Origin: Thermoplasmata archaeon
GTDB taxonomy: Archaea; Thermoplasmatota; Thermoplasmata; Thermoplasmatales; Thermoplasmataceae
Length of the DNA stretch: 26,872 bases
Reading direction: 5' to 3'
NCBI GenBank assembly: GCA_021792045.1
Contig: JAJYVJ010000009.1
Coordinates: forward strand, 1-26,872
Within the stretch, counting starts at the first letter, position 1. Every line of letters starts with the position of its first letter. The position numbers were made by a program, and so were the translations under genes. Shown here in pieces: positions 1 to 9,143 of the stretch. The notes beneath the pieces were generated by a model, which saw only the letters and a program-made list of their open reading frames with translations, was not told the origin of the DNA and searched no databases.

Positions 1-258
1 TTAGTAACTAACGCATCGATATATTCGAAAGAAATTAAAAATTACACGAGGGCATGGCTTTGATTACTATCATAATCTGACCTTTAAATGTCATCCTTGA
101 AAATGTATTAATTTATGTACATAAAATATACCAAAATTCGTGGTTATGTGGTATTATAGGTTGATTATTTTTGGGAGGGGGGACAAATAATTGCATGATT
201 ATTGTAAAATTGATCGAGATAGAAAAAGATATAATGTGAGTTAGCAATATAAGGTGCA
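1..258. other. Intergenic region upstream of the DUF2070 gene
   Basis: No convincing gene is seen in these 258 bases. The stretch is A/T-rich, with a purine run GGGAGGGGGG at 173-182 and a 14-codon ATG ORF at 195-239 that is too short to support. The last 35 bases hold the promoter of the DUF2070 gene. A TATA-like ACCTTTAAATG near 81-91 could serve a transcript in either direction, possibly for a gene lying off the left edge. Confidence 0.5.
223..236 (+). promoter_or_regulatory. TATA element of the DUF2070 gene, supports the TTG start
   Basis: The A-rich AAAAAGATATAATG is centred about 28 bases before the TTG at 259. This fits a leaderless message beginning at the TTG. An AAGGTG at 251-256 is too close to the TTG (2 bases) to act as a normal ribosome binding site. 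Confidence 0.5.
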
Positions 259-1998
259 TTGGTTAGAAGTAAAACAAAGGTAAAAGGATTCTCAGATCTC
301 AGCAAAATGATAAAACGCTCGCCAAAATGGTGGCAGCTTCTGATCTTAGTATCTATTATCTTAACAGTGGATTATTTCTTGATTAGGAACGTTATTTTTA
401 TATTGTTCGGCATCTTGGGATCCTATGCGTTATTAATATTATTCGATGTATTCTTTATTAGAATTAGCCGCACATATTTCCCGTTTCGTAGAATAATGTA
501 CTTGGATTTTTTGGCCTTTCTTATTTCATCCGTTTTCTTCTGGATACTCTATTATTCTCGCATATTTCAGAATCTTGAGGTTATTTTACTTCTATCGATC
601 TCTTCTGCTGCTCTTTTGCGTGTCCTAATTCTCGCTATATATTATTCTGACAGAGTTTCAAAGTTGACGATACCAACACTCAACTACACATTTTCCTCAA
701 TGATAGTTCTTACAATCATCTATCACAGTTGGTATGTTCTTATTCCTGCAATAATTTCTTCAATAATTTATATTGTCGCTGGCATAATTTTCATAAAGAC
801 AACAACACACAAATTTTCAAAAGAGTATGGAGAAAGCGCGACAAAAATAATAAATTTGTTTTTAAATTATAATAATAGTCATAAATATATGAACACGGGA
901 ATCAACTTTTTTTCCAAACTTTACATGAATACAAGATGGGTGCCCGTGAAGACAATAGATGTAATTAAGAAAGACGGTGGCCGTCTCGTAACCATGGTTT
1001 TTCCATATGTTCATCCAGGCCCATTTGGCAAATTTGGATCAAGCGATCTTCCTATAAGGTTGCAAACAAAACTTCACGAAATCCAAGCTGACCTCATGGT
1101 TTTCCACACTACGACAACGAACAGCAACAACTGCTCCGGAGAGGAAGACATTGATTCGATTGCCAGAAGTGTAAAGAGATCCCTTAAAAAAATGAGCTAC
1201 ACAACGACGATTTCTCCTTTCAGAAGGTTTGAGTACAACAACTTCTCCCTTGGGATTCAAAAATTTGGCAATTTTGCTTTCGGAGCAATTATACCCGAAC
1301 AGACTTCATTCGATGATGTAAAACTGAACGAAGGACTAAGCGTGATAAAGCACGTTGAAAGCAAAGCTGTGAAACAGTTTGCTCTTATCGATGGACAAAA
1401 TTTCTTTGTAGAAAAGGGTCAGGAACTTGATAATTGTGAGGGAATGGGTCAGGCTTTTGTAGACGAGCTTGAAGTACTGTCTGCCGATTCACCAGCCCGT
1501 TTAGGCTATTACCGTATATACGAACCGCTAAGTGATCTAGGAACAATGGGGATTCAGAGTATTGTCACAGAGAGTAATGGTAAATTTTATGCTATTACGC
1601 TTACAGATTCCAACAACGTTTTGAGAGAAGTTGTAGAGGGCGCAAGGGACATTCTAAAAAACGAAATTTCAGATCTCGAGATATATACTACTGATAACCA
1701 TGCATTAAACGCAAATAATCTTGATTCAAACCCATTAGGAAAGAGCAGCGAAATGGATAAGGTAGTCAAGCTAATTGTTAAATCAGTAAGATTAGCTAAA
1801 AATAATATCGATGATGTTAAAATTGGCGCAAGTACTGTTACAACTCGGGTTAGGATGGGCGACGAAAATGCATATCAGAGACTAATAGATTCTGTTTTCA
1901 GGTCTCTCAAAGCTGCGAAATATTCCATTATTATCACGATTCCTTCCAGCATCGTTGCCTCAATAGCGGTTTTTAAGTTTCTAATGCCAATTTTATGA
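259..1998 (+). CDS. DUF2070 family archaeal membrane protein
   Basis: A 579-residue protein with a hydrophobic N-terminal half and a soluble C-terminal half. By eye there are about six membrane segments between residues 25 and 180, a soluble region from about 185 to 555, and one further hydrophobic helix at about 557-577. The soluble part carries VHPGPFG at 251-257 and a His/Thr/Asn/Cys-rich stretch at 282-292. The HPGP motif followed by a second conserved His is what I associate with the archaeal DUF2070 family, whose function I do not know. The clustered His and polar residues could bind a metal or form an active site, but that is inference. The start is TTG; no in-frame ATG lies nearby and a TATA element is correctly spaced. 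It precedes lonB on the same strand with a separate promoter. Confidence 0.8.
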   Translation: MVRSKTKVKGFSDLSKMIKRSPKWWQLLILVSIILTVDYFLIRNVIFILFGILGSYALLILFDVFFIRISRTYFPFRRIMYLDFLAFLISSVFFWILYYSRIFQNLEVILLLSISSAALLRVLILAIYYSDRVSKLTIPTLNYTFSSMIVLTIIYHSWYVLIPAIISSIIYIVAGIIFIKTTTHKFSKEYGESATKIINLFLNYNNSHKYMNTGINFFSKLYMNTRWVPVKTIDVIKKDGGRLVTMVFPYVHPGPFGKFGSSDLPIRLQTKLHEIQADLMVFHTTTTNSNNCSGEEDIDSIARSVKRSLKKMSYTTTISPFRRFEYNNFSLGIQKFGNFAFGAIIPEQTSFDDVKLNEGLSVIKHVESKAVKQFALIDGQNFFVEKGQELDNCEGMGQAFVDELEVLSADSPARLGYYRIYEPLSDLGTMGIQSIVTESNGKFYAITLTDSNNVLREVVEGARDILKNEISDLEIYTTDNHALNANNLDSNPLGKSSEMDKVVKLIVKSVRLAKNNIDDVKIGASTVTTRVRMGDENAYQRLIDSVFRSLKAAKYSIIITIPSSIVASIAVFKFLMPIL

Positions 1999-2084
1999 AC
2001 TGCTAACATTTAATGATATGAATCGTGTAAAGTAATATGTGAAATTTATTATCGTTGGTAATAATCCAATATCCGTTAAAGAAA

Positions 2085-2094
2085 AACTTAATTA
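2085..2094 (+). promoter_or_regulatory. TATA element of lonB
   Basis: AACTTAATTA is centred about 26-27 bases before the GTG at 2116, so transcription should begin at or next to the start codon. This supports GTG as the true start, although a GGGAG at 2107-2111 also lies just upstream. Confidence 0.5.
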
Positions 2095-2115
2095 GTCATA
2101 TTAAATGGGAGATAC

Positions 2116-4074
2116 GTGGAAAACTCAACCGAAGATGTGGGCTCTTGGGTAAGGAAGTTAAATCTGGCTTCTACAAAAGACATCCAGGTCCCGAAGTTGT
2201 TATTCGATCAGGTCATCGGGCAAGATGAGGCTAGAGAAGTAGTCAAAAAAGCTGCACTTCAAAAGAGACACGTGTTGTTAATCGGTGATCCAGGTACAGG
2301 TAAATCAATGCTTGCGCAGTCTATGGTTGATTTCCTTCCAAAGGATGAGCTTGAAGATATTCTTGTTTTCCCGAATCCAGAGGATTCTAACCGTCCAAAA
2401 GTCAAGACCTTGCCTGCTGGAAAAGGTAAAGAAATTGTCAGGCAGTATCAGATAAAGGCTGAAAGAGAAAAGAAGGATAGATCGAGAAGTATACTTTTCA
2501 TAGCTATTACTATTGTATTCCTTGGGATCATTGGTACGATTATCTTTCATGATGATATACTTGTTCTCCTATTCGCGGTTATGATTGCGATAATGCTCTA
2601 TTTCATGTTCGCAATGACTCCTGCAATAAGAATGGAAAAGGCTATGGTGCCCAAAGTCATTGTATCTCATAATCCGAGTGATAAACCTCCGTTTATTGAT
2701 TCTACGGGCGCGCATTCTGGGGCACTTCTTGGAGATGTAAGGCATGATCCATTCCAGTCCGGGGGCCTTGAGACTCCTGCGCATGAAAGAGTAGAAGCGG
2801 GAAACATTCACAAGGCTAACAAGGGTGTGTTGTTCGTAGATGAAATGAATCTGCTTCGTATAGAAAGCCAGCAGGCTCTCCTAACAGCAATGCAGGAAAA
2901 GAAATACTCCATATCAGGCCAGAGTGAAAGAAGCGCTGGGGCCATGGTCCAGACAGAACCCGTTCCGTGCGATTTCGTATTAGTGGCTGCAGGAAATCTT
3001 GACGCGATACAAGGCATTCACCCCGCTCTTAGGTCAAGGATACGGGGATACGGTTACGAAGTTTATGTAAATGACACGATGGACGACAACGAAGAAAACA
3101 GGCATAAATTGGTCCAGTTCATAGCACAGGAAATCGTCAAAGACAAAAAGATTCCGCAGTTTGACGCTTCTGCAGTAACCGAAATAATGAAAGAAGCTCA
3201 GAAAAGAGCAGGAAGAAGGGGCAAGCTTACACTAAGACTTAGGGAACTAGGTGGCCTTATCCGTGTAGCCGGAGACATAGCTGTCAGCGAAAAGGCGGAT
3301 ATTGTTACCGCAGATCACGTTCTTAGAGCAAAAGCGCTCAGCAAACCTTTGGAACAACAGGTCGCCGACAGATCCATTGAAATAAGGAAGACCTACCAGA
3401 CTTTCAGAAGTGAGGGTGCATACGTAGGAATGGTAAACGGGTTAGCTGTTGTTGGTGCTAACTCAGGTATGGCTGATTACACAGGCATAGTTATGCCAAT
3501 AGTAGCTGAGGTAACTCCAGCTCAACACAAGGGCAATGGTGTCGTTGTCGCTACCGGGAAACTGGGTGAAATCGCAAAGGAAGCTGTACAAAACGTTTCT
3601 GCGGTTTTCAAGAAACTTAGCGGAAAAGACATATCTGATTTGGACATTCACATACAGTTTATTGGAACTTATGAGGGAGTAGAAGGGGACTCTGCTAGTG
3701 TATCTATCGCAACAGCAGTAATATCCGCCATAGAGAACATCCCTATTGATCAGAGTGTTGCTATGACTGGTTCGCTTAGTGTTCGTGGAGCTGTGCTTCC
3801 AGTAGGTGGCGTAACTGCGAAAGTCGAGGCGGCAATAGAAGCTGGTATGAAGAAGGTAATTGTTCCTGCCGCAAACTTCAACGACATAGTTCTGGATCAA
3901 CTGCATGTCGATAAGATAGAGATTATACCGGTTTCCACTATTAGCGATGTGTGGGAAAACGCACTTACCGAGACACCAGAGAAGAATAATTTCTTGTCGA
4001 GCGTCAGAAACTTCCTTAACGTGAAGAAGATTGTTTCCGGGAAAGGCGGTGTTGCTGGATCAAACGTTGCCTAG
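2116..4074 (+). CDS. lonB: Archaeal membrane-anchored ATP-dependent protease LonB
   Basis: A 652-residue AAA+ serine protease that degrades unfolded and regulatory proteins at the inner face of the membrane. Domain order: an AAA+ module with Walker A GDPGTGKS at 57-64, two membrane segments inserted at about 124-169 (the hallmark of archaeal LonB), Walker B VLFVDEMN at 238-245, then the C-terminal peptidase domain. The catalytic Ser is S526 in GDSAS and the dyad Lys is K569 in PVGGVTAKV. Length and architecture match the family, as in Thermoplasma LonB. The start is GTG at 2116, supported by the spaced TATA element. The 3' end overlaps the start region of the Cgi121 gene, so the two are probably co-transcribed. 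Archaeal LonB is generally essential and membrane-bound. Confidence 0.96.
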   Translation: MENSTEDVGSWVRKLNLASTKDIQVPKLLFDQVIGQDEAREVVKKAALQKRHVLLIGDPGTGKSMLAQSMVDFLPKDELEDILVFPNPEDSNRPKVKTLPAGKGKEIVRQYQIKAEREKKDRSRSILFIAITIVFLGIIGTIIFHDDILVLLFAVMIAIMLYFMFAMTPAIRMEKAMVPKVIVSHNPSDKPPFIDSTGAHSGALLGDVRHDPFQSGGLETPAHERVEAGNIHKANKGVLFVDEMNLLRIESQQALLTAMQEKKYSISGQSERSAGAMVQTEPVPCDFVLVAAGNLDAIQGIHPALRSRIRGYGYEVYVNDTMDDNEENRHKLVQFIAQEIVKDKKIPQFDASAVTEIMKEAQKRAGRRGKLTLRLRELGGLIRVAGDIAVSEKADIVTADHVLRAKALSKPLEQQVADRSIEIRKTYQTFRSEGAYVGMVNGLAVVGANSGMADYTGIVMPIVAEVTPAQHKGNGVVVATGKLGEIAKEAVQNVSAVFKKLSGKDISDLDIHIQFIGTYEGVEGDSASVSIATAVISAIENIPIDQSVAMTGSLSVRGAVLPVGGVTAKVEAAIEAGMKKVIVPAANFNDIVLDQLHVDKIEIIPVSTISDVWENALTETPEKNNFLSSVRNFLNVKKIVSGKGGVAGSNVA

Positions 4075-4519
4075 TGTTGTTTTCTTTTCTGTAAGAAAAC
4101 TATTGAACCAGGACCAAATTAACGATATAATCTCTTCAATTTCCGCCAAAAATGGTGGCTTCTTTGTTCTGGTCGATGCTAATTCGATCAAGACACGTAA
4201 ACAGATACATGAAGCCTATTCCCGCTCGTTGAGGATTTTTGAGGAATCCAAAAAAATCTTAAAAGCAGAATCTGTGTTTCTGATGCTAATCTCAGGTGAA
4301 AGTCAGATTTCAAAAGCCATAGCAAAATCCGGCATTTCCTCGGTCACGAAAAATGGATATATTGTATACAATTTTCCTGATGATTTGAACAACTTTCTTT
4401 CTTTACATTCAGAGGTTTTTGATTTTGATCCAAATCCCAAAATTGCAAATGATGATATTGATTCTGACAGAGACGTCTTTTTTTCAATGCTTAGAGTACA
4501 GTTGAGACTAGGGCTATAA
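4049..4519 (+). CDS. KEOPS complex subunit Cgi121
   Basis: A small protein of about 156 residues matching Cgi121, the KEOPS subunit that binds tRNA ends and the Bud32 kinase during formation of the universal tRNA modification t6A37. Visible family marks are [16 protein letters not shown], then a helix ending in FEESKKI, then [21 protein letters not shown], which corresponds to the E-x-L-L-x-x-SG-x-x-QI-x-x-A core. The frame is open from a TTG at 4031, and further starts exist at GTG 4049 and TTG 4067. I chose 4049 because it is a GTG, with GGGAAAGG at 4039-4046 only two bases before it. Comparison with the Methanocaldococcus protein would also allow 4067. It overlaps the end of lonB and is probably translated from the same mRNA. 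No other KEOPS gene lies in the window. Confidence 0.72.
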   Translation: MLLDQTLPSVVFFSVRKLLNQDQINDIISSISAKNGGFFVLVDANSIKTRKQIHEAYSRSLRIFEESKKILKAESVFLMLISGESQISKAIAKSGISSVTKNGYIVYNFPDDLNNFLSLHSEVFDFDPNPKIANDDIDSDRDVFFSMLRVQLRLGL

Positions 4520-4555
4520 GGAATCATTTTTTTACTTAAAAGTTATCATGAGCCG

Positions 4556-5464
4556 ATGAAAAAAAGATTTCTAGCATTCTTCGGTCATTTCAATATTGAT
4601 GTTACCATGCGTGTTCCTTTCTTGCCCTCAAATGGATCAGTAAACGTAATTTCTGAAAATGAGGCATTCGGGGGCACTGCTGGAAATTTTTCGATCGTAG
4701 CTGCTCATCTAGGAATACCTTTTGTCCCCGTTTCTGCGGTCTCAAGAAGATCCCATTCTGATTTTCTTCAGTTTTTGAAGGAATTAAAAGTGGATCTGAC
4801 GGACATAGTTGTTCGTGAAGATTCATTTGGACCCGTGTGCTACTCAGTTTCGGATGGGAACGAACAGGTATACTATGTAAATCAGGGGCCTATGAGCATT
4901 CCGTTTACAAGTGAACTGAATGATGACTGGAGCAGTTTCCAGTATCTTCACTTTGGGACGGGCCCTCCGGAAGATTATCTTAATATTCTCAAGAATTCGC
5001 AAGGAAGCATAAAGGTCTTTGATCCCGGTCAGGAAATCTCCTACCGCTATACAAATAAAATAATAATGGATTTTATCAAATCATCAGATATCACGTTCCT
5101 GAATTTGCATGAGCTCAAAACAGTAATATCGACCACTGGCGTTGAGATGGAGGAACTTTTTAGTCTCGGTAAAGTGTTCGTAATAACAAAAGGGACAGAA
5201 GGCGTTGAGGTCCACAGCAGAGATAGGATTACCAAGGTACGTTCCCGGAAAGTCTTGGACATATACGATACACTAGGCGCTGGTGACGCATTTAGAGCAG
5301 GTTTCTACATGGGCCTGAAAGAGAATTTAGGCTACGCAGATGCAGCAGTAATTGGAAACATTGTTGCAAGCGAGGCAATAAAGGGGCCGATTCCAAAATT
5401 CAATCTAATCCGTGATGATATTATTAGGATATTTGAAAATGAAAAGGATGACTTGATTCTTTGA
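4556..5464 (+). CDS. PfkB-family sugar or nucleoside kinase
   Basis: A 302-residue ribokinase-fold enzyme that transfers a phosphate from ATP to a sugar or nucleoside hydroxyl. The N-terminal substrate region shows GHFNIDVTM at 10-18 and the di-glycine GGTAGN at 39-44. The C-terminal PfkB signature DTLGAGDAF at 238-246 supplies the catalytic base D244 and the anion hole. The sequence resembles archaeal PfkB nucleoside kinases more than bacterial phosphofructokinases; the Thermoplasma kinase family studied as Ta0880 is my best guess for the ortholog, from memory. The substrate cannot be read from sequence. The ATG at 4556 follows an A/T stretch (4524-4542) that may hold the promoter, although its CTTAAAAG is closer than usual to the start. 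Enolase follows 116 bases later with its own promoter. Confidence 0.85.
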   Translation: MKKRFLAFFGHFNIDVTMRVPFLPSNGSVNVISENEAFGGTAGNFSIVAAHLGIPFVPVSAVSRRSHSDFLQFLKELKVDLTDIVVREDSFGPVCYSVSDGNEQVYYVNQGPMSIPFTSELNDDWSSFQYLHFGTGPPEDYLNILKNSQGSIKVFDPGQEISYRYTNKIIMDFIKSSDITFLNLHELKTVISTTGVEMEELFSLGKVFVITKGTEGVEVHSRDRITKVRSRKVLDIYDTLGAGDAFRAGFYMGLKENLGYADAAVIGNIVASEAIKGPIPKFNLIRDDIIRIFENEKDDLIL

Positions 5465-5551
5465 ATTCCGTCATAGTGTGAGAAAGTTAGTAACCCATCT
5501 GCTACATAAGACAGAAATGTACTGAGGCGGGAGTCAGAAAGAGCTGGTAAC

Positions 5552-5560
5552 CTTTAAGTG
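5552..5560 (+). promoter_or_regulatory. TATA element of the eno-dphB operon
   Basis: CTTTAAGTG is centred 25 bases upstream of the first of two tandem ATG codons at 5581. This points to a leaderless transcript and favours the first ATG. Confidence 0.5.
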
Positions 5561-5580
5561 ATCTCATTCGCTTATGTTTT

Positions 5581-6795
5581 ATGATGGAAGTACACATTGA
5601 TGAAATTAAGGCAAGGAAAGTTCTGGATTCGCGAGGTGCCGTTACGGTTGAGGTTGAAGTATCTGCTGGTGGGTTTACCGGAATGTGCTCAGCTCCTTCT
5701 GGTGCAAGTACAGGTAAGACAGAAGTAGTTTCATTCCCTAAGGGCGGAGCAGATTCATCCCTCGAATTTTTACAAAAGAAATTTGCTTCAAAGTTGCTCG
5801 GTTTGAACATTTTTGATCAGAAGCTCATAGACACTACCTTAATTGAAGTGGATGGGACAAAAAATTTTGCTAATGCTGGAGGTAACCTTGCGACGGCAAT
5901 ATCAATAGCCTGTGCCAAGACGGCTTCGTATCTACTTGGAATGCCAATGTATAGGTATGTAGGCGGCGCATTTTCGGACAAGCTGCCCAGACCCATGGGT
6001 AACGTTATTGGCGGTGGAAAACATTCTATGAACGGAACAACGATCCAGGAATTTCTCGTATCAGGTCAGGGTAAGGACTTCTTCGAATCGATGTTAATAA
6101 ATGCTCGAGTTCATCACAGAATAGGCGAACTTCTTTCCGAAAAATTTCCTAAAGAAAGCATTGGGTTAGGGGACGAAAAGGCATGGACTGCAAACGTAAG
6201 CGATCTTGAAGCTGTAGAGATAGTAAAAAGTGCAGCAAATGAAATATCATCCGAATTCAAGAGGCCGGTTCTTCTTGGGACGGATTTTGCAGCATCATCA
6301 TTCTATGAAAAAGGGAAATACGTATACAAAAAAGGCGTAAAGAGTCGGGACGAACAGATTGACTTTGCCAAGTCATTTTCGAAGGAATTCGGATTCTACT
6401 ATATTGAAGACCCCCTTGATGAAACGGATTTTGAAGGATTTGCAGAGATTACAAAAGGGGTCGGATCCAAGAGTCTTATTGTTGGTGACGATCTGTATAC
6501 AACTAATCCAGATAGGATTAGGAAGGGTGCAAAGTTACATTCAACAAACTGTGTCCTTATAAAAGTCAATCAAATAGGAACTCTTAGCAAAACGGCAGAA
6601 GCCGTAAAAGTAGCTTCTGACGCTGGCATGGAAACCACAGTGTCGCATAGAAGTGGGGAGACAACAGACGACTTTATAGCACATCTGGCAGTAGCATTTT
6701 CCTCGAAATTTATTAAGACCGGAACAATCGGCGGTGAAAGGCTCGCCAAGCTTAACGAACTCGTCCGAATAGAGGAAGATCTCTCAAGCAGTTAA
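5581..6795 (+). CDS. eno: Enolase (phosphopyruvate hydratase)
   Basis: A 404-residue cytosolic glycolytic enzyme interconverting 2-phosphoglycerate and phosphoenolpyruvate. The N-terminal [18 protein letters not shown] and [11 protein letters not shown] (38-48) are typical. Metal ligands are D235 (GTDFAAS), E276 (YIEDP) and D303 (GDD). The catalytic lysine is K328 in IKVNQIGT, followed by SHRSGET at 355-361 and the C-terminal block around 379-400. The acid-base Glu lies in GLGDEKAWT (196-203), where a Lys replaces the more usual small residue after DE. Length is slightly below the bacterial norm and normal for archaea. The stop is one base from the ATG of dphB, so the two are surely co-transcribed. 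Confidence 0.97.
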   Translation: MMEVHIDEIKARKVLDSRGAVTVEVEVSAGGFTGMCSAPSGASTGKTEVVSFPKGGADSSLEFLQKKFASKLLGLNIFDQKLIDTTLIEVDGTKNFANAGGNLATAISIACAKTASYLLGMPMYRYVGGAFSDKLPRPMGNVIGGGKHSMNGTTIQEFLVSGQGKDFFESMLINARVHHRIGELLSEKFPKESIGLGDEKAWTANVSDLEAVEIVKSAANEISSEFKRPVLLGTDFAASSFYEKGKYVYKKGVKSRDEQIDFAKSFSKEFGFYYIEDPLDETDFEGFAEITKGVGSKSLIVGDDLYTTNPDRIRKGAKLHSTNCVLIKVNQIGTLSKTAEAVKVASDAGMETTVSHRSGETTDDFIAHLAVAFSSKFIKTGTIGGERLAKLNELVRIEEDLSSS

Positions 6796-6796
6796 T

Positions 6797-7570
6797 ATGT
6801 TACATCTACTTGGGACTGGCCTGAGGGGAATAAAGAGCATCACAATAGAAGAGTTGGATATCCTCCTAAAGTCCGATAAAATTTACGTTGAAAATTACAC
6901 ATCAGTTTCTCCAGAAGATCTTGTTTCATCACTAAAGGATCGATACGGGATTGACGTCGATCCCATAACGCGCGATGACGTTGAAGGTGAAGAGAAGATT
7001 CTGTCTCTTGCTAGGAAAATGGAGGTATGTATCCTTGTTGTCGGTGATCCATTATCAGCCACAACGCATAATCAATTACGTCTTTCTGCTTTGGATGATG
7101 GGATAGACGTAGAATTAGTGGAAAATGCGTCAATTGTTACTACTGCGCCTGCAAAGGCCGGTTTTTTGTTATACAAAATGGCCCCGCCCGTTTCACTGCC
7201 CTTCCTTAGCGAGAAATTTCTCCCTAAAAGTATTTTATTGAAGATTAAACGGAATCTAGAGCTGGGTTTTCACACATTATTACTCCTTGATCTGAAGGAG
7301 GGTAAAACGATGTATCCGGAAGAAGCAGTGCGTGGACTCATGACTTTGGAGGATACCTACCGCGTAGGTGCTATAAATGAAGCCAGCATGATATGTGTTC
7401 TTTCCAATATTTCACAGCCCGGTGAAAGAATAATCTTTGACAATGTGCGAAACCTGCTTGATTATAAAGATGAAACTTCACCTACTGTACTCATAATACC
7501 TTCAAAGTTAGATGACACTGAAGAGAGGTTTGTCAAGGCATTTTCAAAAAAAGTAAATCAGTTCAAGTAA
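6797..7570 (+). CDS. dphB: Diphthine synthase (diphthamide biosynthesis methyltransferase)
   Basis: A 257-residue SAM-dependent methyltransferase of the tetrapyrrole-methylase fold. It methylates the amino-carboxypropyl group on a histidine of elongation factor 2, the second step of diphthamide formation. Family marks are LLGTGLRGIKSIT at the N-terminus, the ENYTS segment at 32-36, VGDPLSATTH at 82-91 (SAM-binding loop) and ENASI at 109-113. It begins one base after the enolase stop, with no separate promoter visible. Its 3' end overlaps the convergent regulator gene by 13 bases. Pairing a translation-factor modification gene with glycolysis looks like operon convenience rather than a pathway link. 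Confidence 0.93.
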   Translation: MLHLLGTGLRGIKSITIEELDILLKSDKIYVENYTSVSPEDLVSSLKDRYGIDVDPITRDDVEGEEKILSLARKMEVCILVVGDPLSATTHNQLRLSALDDGIDVELVENASIVTTAPAKAGFLLYKMAPPVSLPFLSEKFLPKSILLKIKRNLELGFHTLLLLDLKEGKTMYPEEAVRGLMTLEDTYRVGAINEASMICVLSNISQPGERIIFDNVRNLLDYKDETSPTVLIIPSKLDDTEERFVKAFSKKVNQFK

Positions 7571-8157
7571 GTCTTTACTAGCGATCGTACATAATCCTCA
7601 GGAACGCTATTGTCTTCTGAAACTGTCTTATAATCCAGTGTATCTACGTAGTCTAAGAGCAATTCTCTTGCAAATCGGTCATTTACAGAAGTAATGATAA
7701 AGTCATGCAAGCTCGCCAAAATGTGATCCTTTTCGGCTATAAGCCTGCTTCTCATCTTCATGAGGTTTTCAATATCGTCGTTAATTTTAACTAAATTATA
7801 AAGAAGTTCCTGACGATCAGATCTCTCTGTAATTTCTTGCTTTTTATCGTTAACTGGAATTTCATATTTCTTGATATCTATGAAATTTCTGGAATAATCA
7901 GCGACAAGAGTAGAGAATCCACGGGGCCTATAGATCTTACGAGAAGCTCCTAGTTCGCTGGGAAAGGTTCCAACAGATTCAATGAGGTTAGCCCTCTCCA
8001 GAAGATCAAGCTGTTTTATAACGGCTTGCTGAGATATGCCGACCAGCCGACTTATCTGCAGTGCATAAGATTCATCAAGAGTGAGACACTTAAGTATCTC
8101 CCTCCTGGTGTTGTTGAGTATAGCACTTACAAATTCGTCTAAGTTTGAGTCTGTCAT
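7558..8157 (-). CDS. Winged-helix (ArsR-like) regulator, putative heat shock repressor
   Basis: A 199-residue DNA-binding protein. Residues 10-85 form a winged helix-turn-helix: NNTRREILKCL, then YALQISRLVGISQQAVIKQLDLLERANLI with the recognition helix at about 42-55, then a wing reaching YRPRG. Residues about 110-145 are charged and heptad-like, probably a dimerising coiled coil, followed by an acidic C-terminal helical region. It lies 7 bases downstream of the sHSP gene on the same strand and must share its transcript. This recalls archaeal heat shock repressors such as Archaeoglobus HSR1, encoded with hsp20, and Pyrococcus Phr. I infer that it binds the inverted repeat at 8734-8756 and represses its own operon. 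Only the wHTH fold and the operon are seen directly. Its 3' end overlaps dphB by 13 bases. Confidence 0.8.
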   Translation of the reverse strand: MTDSNLDEFVSAILNNTRREILKCLTLDESYALQISRLVGISQQAVIKQLDLLERANLIESVGTFPSELGASRKIYRPRGFSTLVADYSRNFIDIKKYEIPVNDKKQEITERSDRQELLYNLVKINDDIENLMKMRSRLIAEKDHILASLHDFIITSVNDRFARELLLDYVDTLDYKTVSEDNSVPEDYVRSLVKTYLN

Positions 8158-8164
8158 GATAGTT

Positions 8165-8722
8165 TCACTGTATGGTTACTTTCTTTCCCGCTGTGCCGGG
8201 CTTCCCTACCTTTTCTATGGTAACATCCAGAATCCCGTTAGTGAACCTTGCAACAGTACCCTCGGTCTTCAAATCATAATCAAAGTCTATGCTTTTGAAG
8301 TACTTTCTTGAGTCCTCTTTTACTTCAAGTGTGACGTTCCTGTCTGATACTTTGAGATCAACGTTTTCCTTTGAGACCCCTGGAAGCTCATATGTGATGT
8401 ACACCTTGTTCTGATCCTCGTTTATGTCCGTTATGGGCTCTCTAACATCCTTCTCTGTCACAGGGAAGTATCGTGATGCTCTTGATTCAGGAACGTTACC
8501 GAACTCTTCAAACTGAGGCTTTCCATCGGGTCCAACTTTGTAGGTAAATCCATAAACATATGGGCCATAAGTTTTCACGTCTGGATCCTTAAGTAGCTTA
8601 CCCCAGATTCTTTTCATTCTCTCTTCAAAACGATCAAAATCAAATCCCCACTCGCCGAAGAAATCATCAAAGTCATCATTCCAGTCTGATCCGTAATCCT
8701 TGTCTTTCCTTTTTCCAACCAT
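8165..8722 (-). CDS. Small heat shock protein, Hsp20/alpha-crystallin family
   Basis: A 185-residue ATP-independent chaperone that holds unfolding proteins in a refoldable state. The N-terminal arm (1-90) is very acidic and aromatic, with repeated D/W/F residues at 10-32. The alpha-crystallin domain spans about 94-172 and includes YELPGVSKENVDLKV (111-125) and NGILDVTI (162-169), the local form of the conserved G-V-L loop. The tail ends KKVTIQ, giving a V-x-I motif for oligomer contacts. I start at the ATG at 8722 because AGGTGA (8728-8733) is a good ribosome binding site 6 bases away; a GTG at 8731 would add three residues. It is first in a two-gene operon with the wHTH regulator, and a perfect inverted repeat lies just upstream. 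Confidence 0.94.
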   Translation of the reverse strand: MVGKRKDKDYGSDWNDDFDDFFGEWGFDFDRFEERMKRIWGKLLKDPDVKTYGPYVYGFTYKVGPDGKPQFEEFGNVPESRASRYFPVTEKDVREPITDINEDQNKVYITYELPGVSKENVDLKVSDRNVTLEVKEDSRKYFKSIDFDYDLKTEGTVARFTNGILDVTIEKVGKPGTAGKKVTIQ

Positions 8723-8733
8723 TCTTTTCACCT

Positions 8734-8756
8734 GTTGTCAACCAATTGTTGACAAC
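8734..8756. promoter_or_regulatory. Perfect 9-bp inverted repeat, likely heat shock operator
   Basis: GTTGTCAAC at 8734-8742 and GTTGACAAC at 8748-8756 are exact reverse complements separated by five bases (CAATT). The repeat sits between the ribosome binding site and the TATA element of the sHSP gene and covers the predicted transcription start. Its inner form TCAAC-N5-GTTGA resembles the CTAAC-N5-GTTAG site that I recall being reported for Archaeoglobus HSR1. Binding by the regulator encoded downstream is inference. Confidence 0.7.
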
Positions 8757-9143
8757 TGTATATTACTAACTGGTATTTTAATCTTTTCAATACTGATCAC
8801 CATATGTCAAGAATCGGATTGAAGATACATAAAGTTAGGACAATATTGCTTCTTCCCATCTATACTTAAAGCCTAAGTTAAAGATGTTAAGATTGCCCTT
8901 AAGACTCAATAAGTATTGCAAGGCTATCACAACCGATCATTAAAATATTGTATGTACTTTTTACTAAAAAATAAACGCAGTTTACAAAAATGTATTCGTC
9001 ATGCATACGATTATAAAGCTGTGAAAACGTATGAAATATCTTGTGGCGAGATCGCTATTTTACATATGATGGTAAAACGCCAGGCACTATAAAGGGACGA
9101 AAAAAACTTTATTTGTCGCTGATATCCTTAATCGTGATTTTAC
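8757..9143. other. Divergent intergenic region between the sHSP operon and sdhA
   Basis: About 390 bases without a supported gene. The left end holds the sHSP promoter. Reading the minus strand, TGAAAAGATTAAAATA near 8773-8788 is a good BRE-TATA pair placing transcription start near 8750, and AATATACA abutting the operator is an alternative TATA. The right end holds the sdhA promoter. In between are A/T-rich sequence and a weak ACTTA/TAAGT inverted repeat at 8864-8878. No tRNA-like or other RNA structure stood out. Confidence 0.5.
9105..9116 (+). promoter_or_regulatory. Probable TATA element of the sdhABCD operon
   Basis: AACTTTATTTGT is centred about 33 bases before the TTG at 9144, slightly farther than at other promoters here. 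A very short leader or a start just upstream of the TTG is likely. Confidence 0.35.

Noticed and set aside
173..182. G-rich run GGGAGGGGGG as a possible G-quadruplex or strong ribosome binding site
   Set aside because: There are not four separated G runs for a quadruplex, and the only downstream ORF is 14 codons long.
3463..3906. 147-codon open frame antisense to lonB
   Set aside because: It lies wholly within the conserved Lon peptidase domain; its composition is that of an antisense shadow and no promoter was seen.
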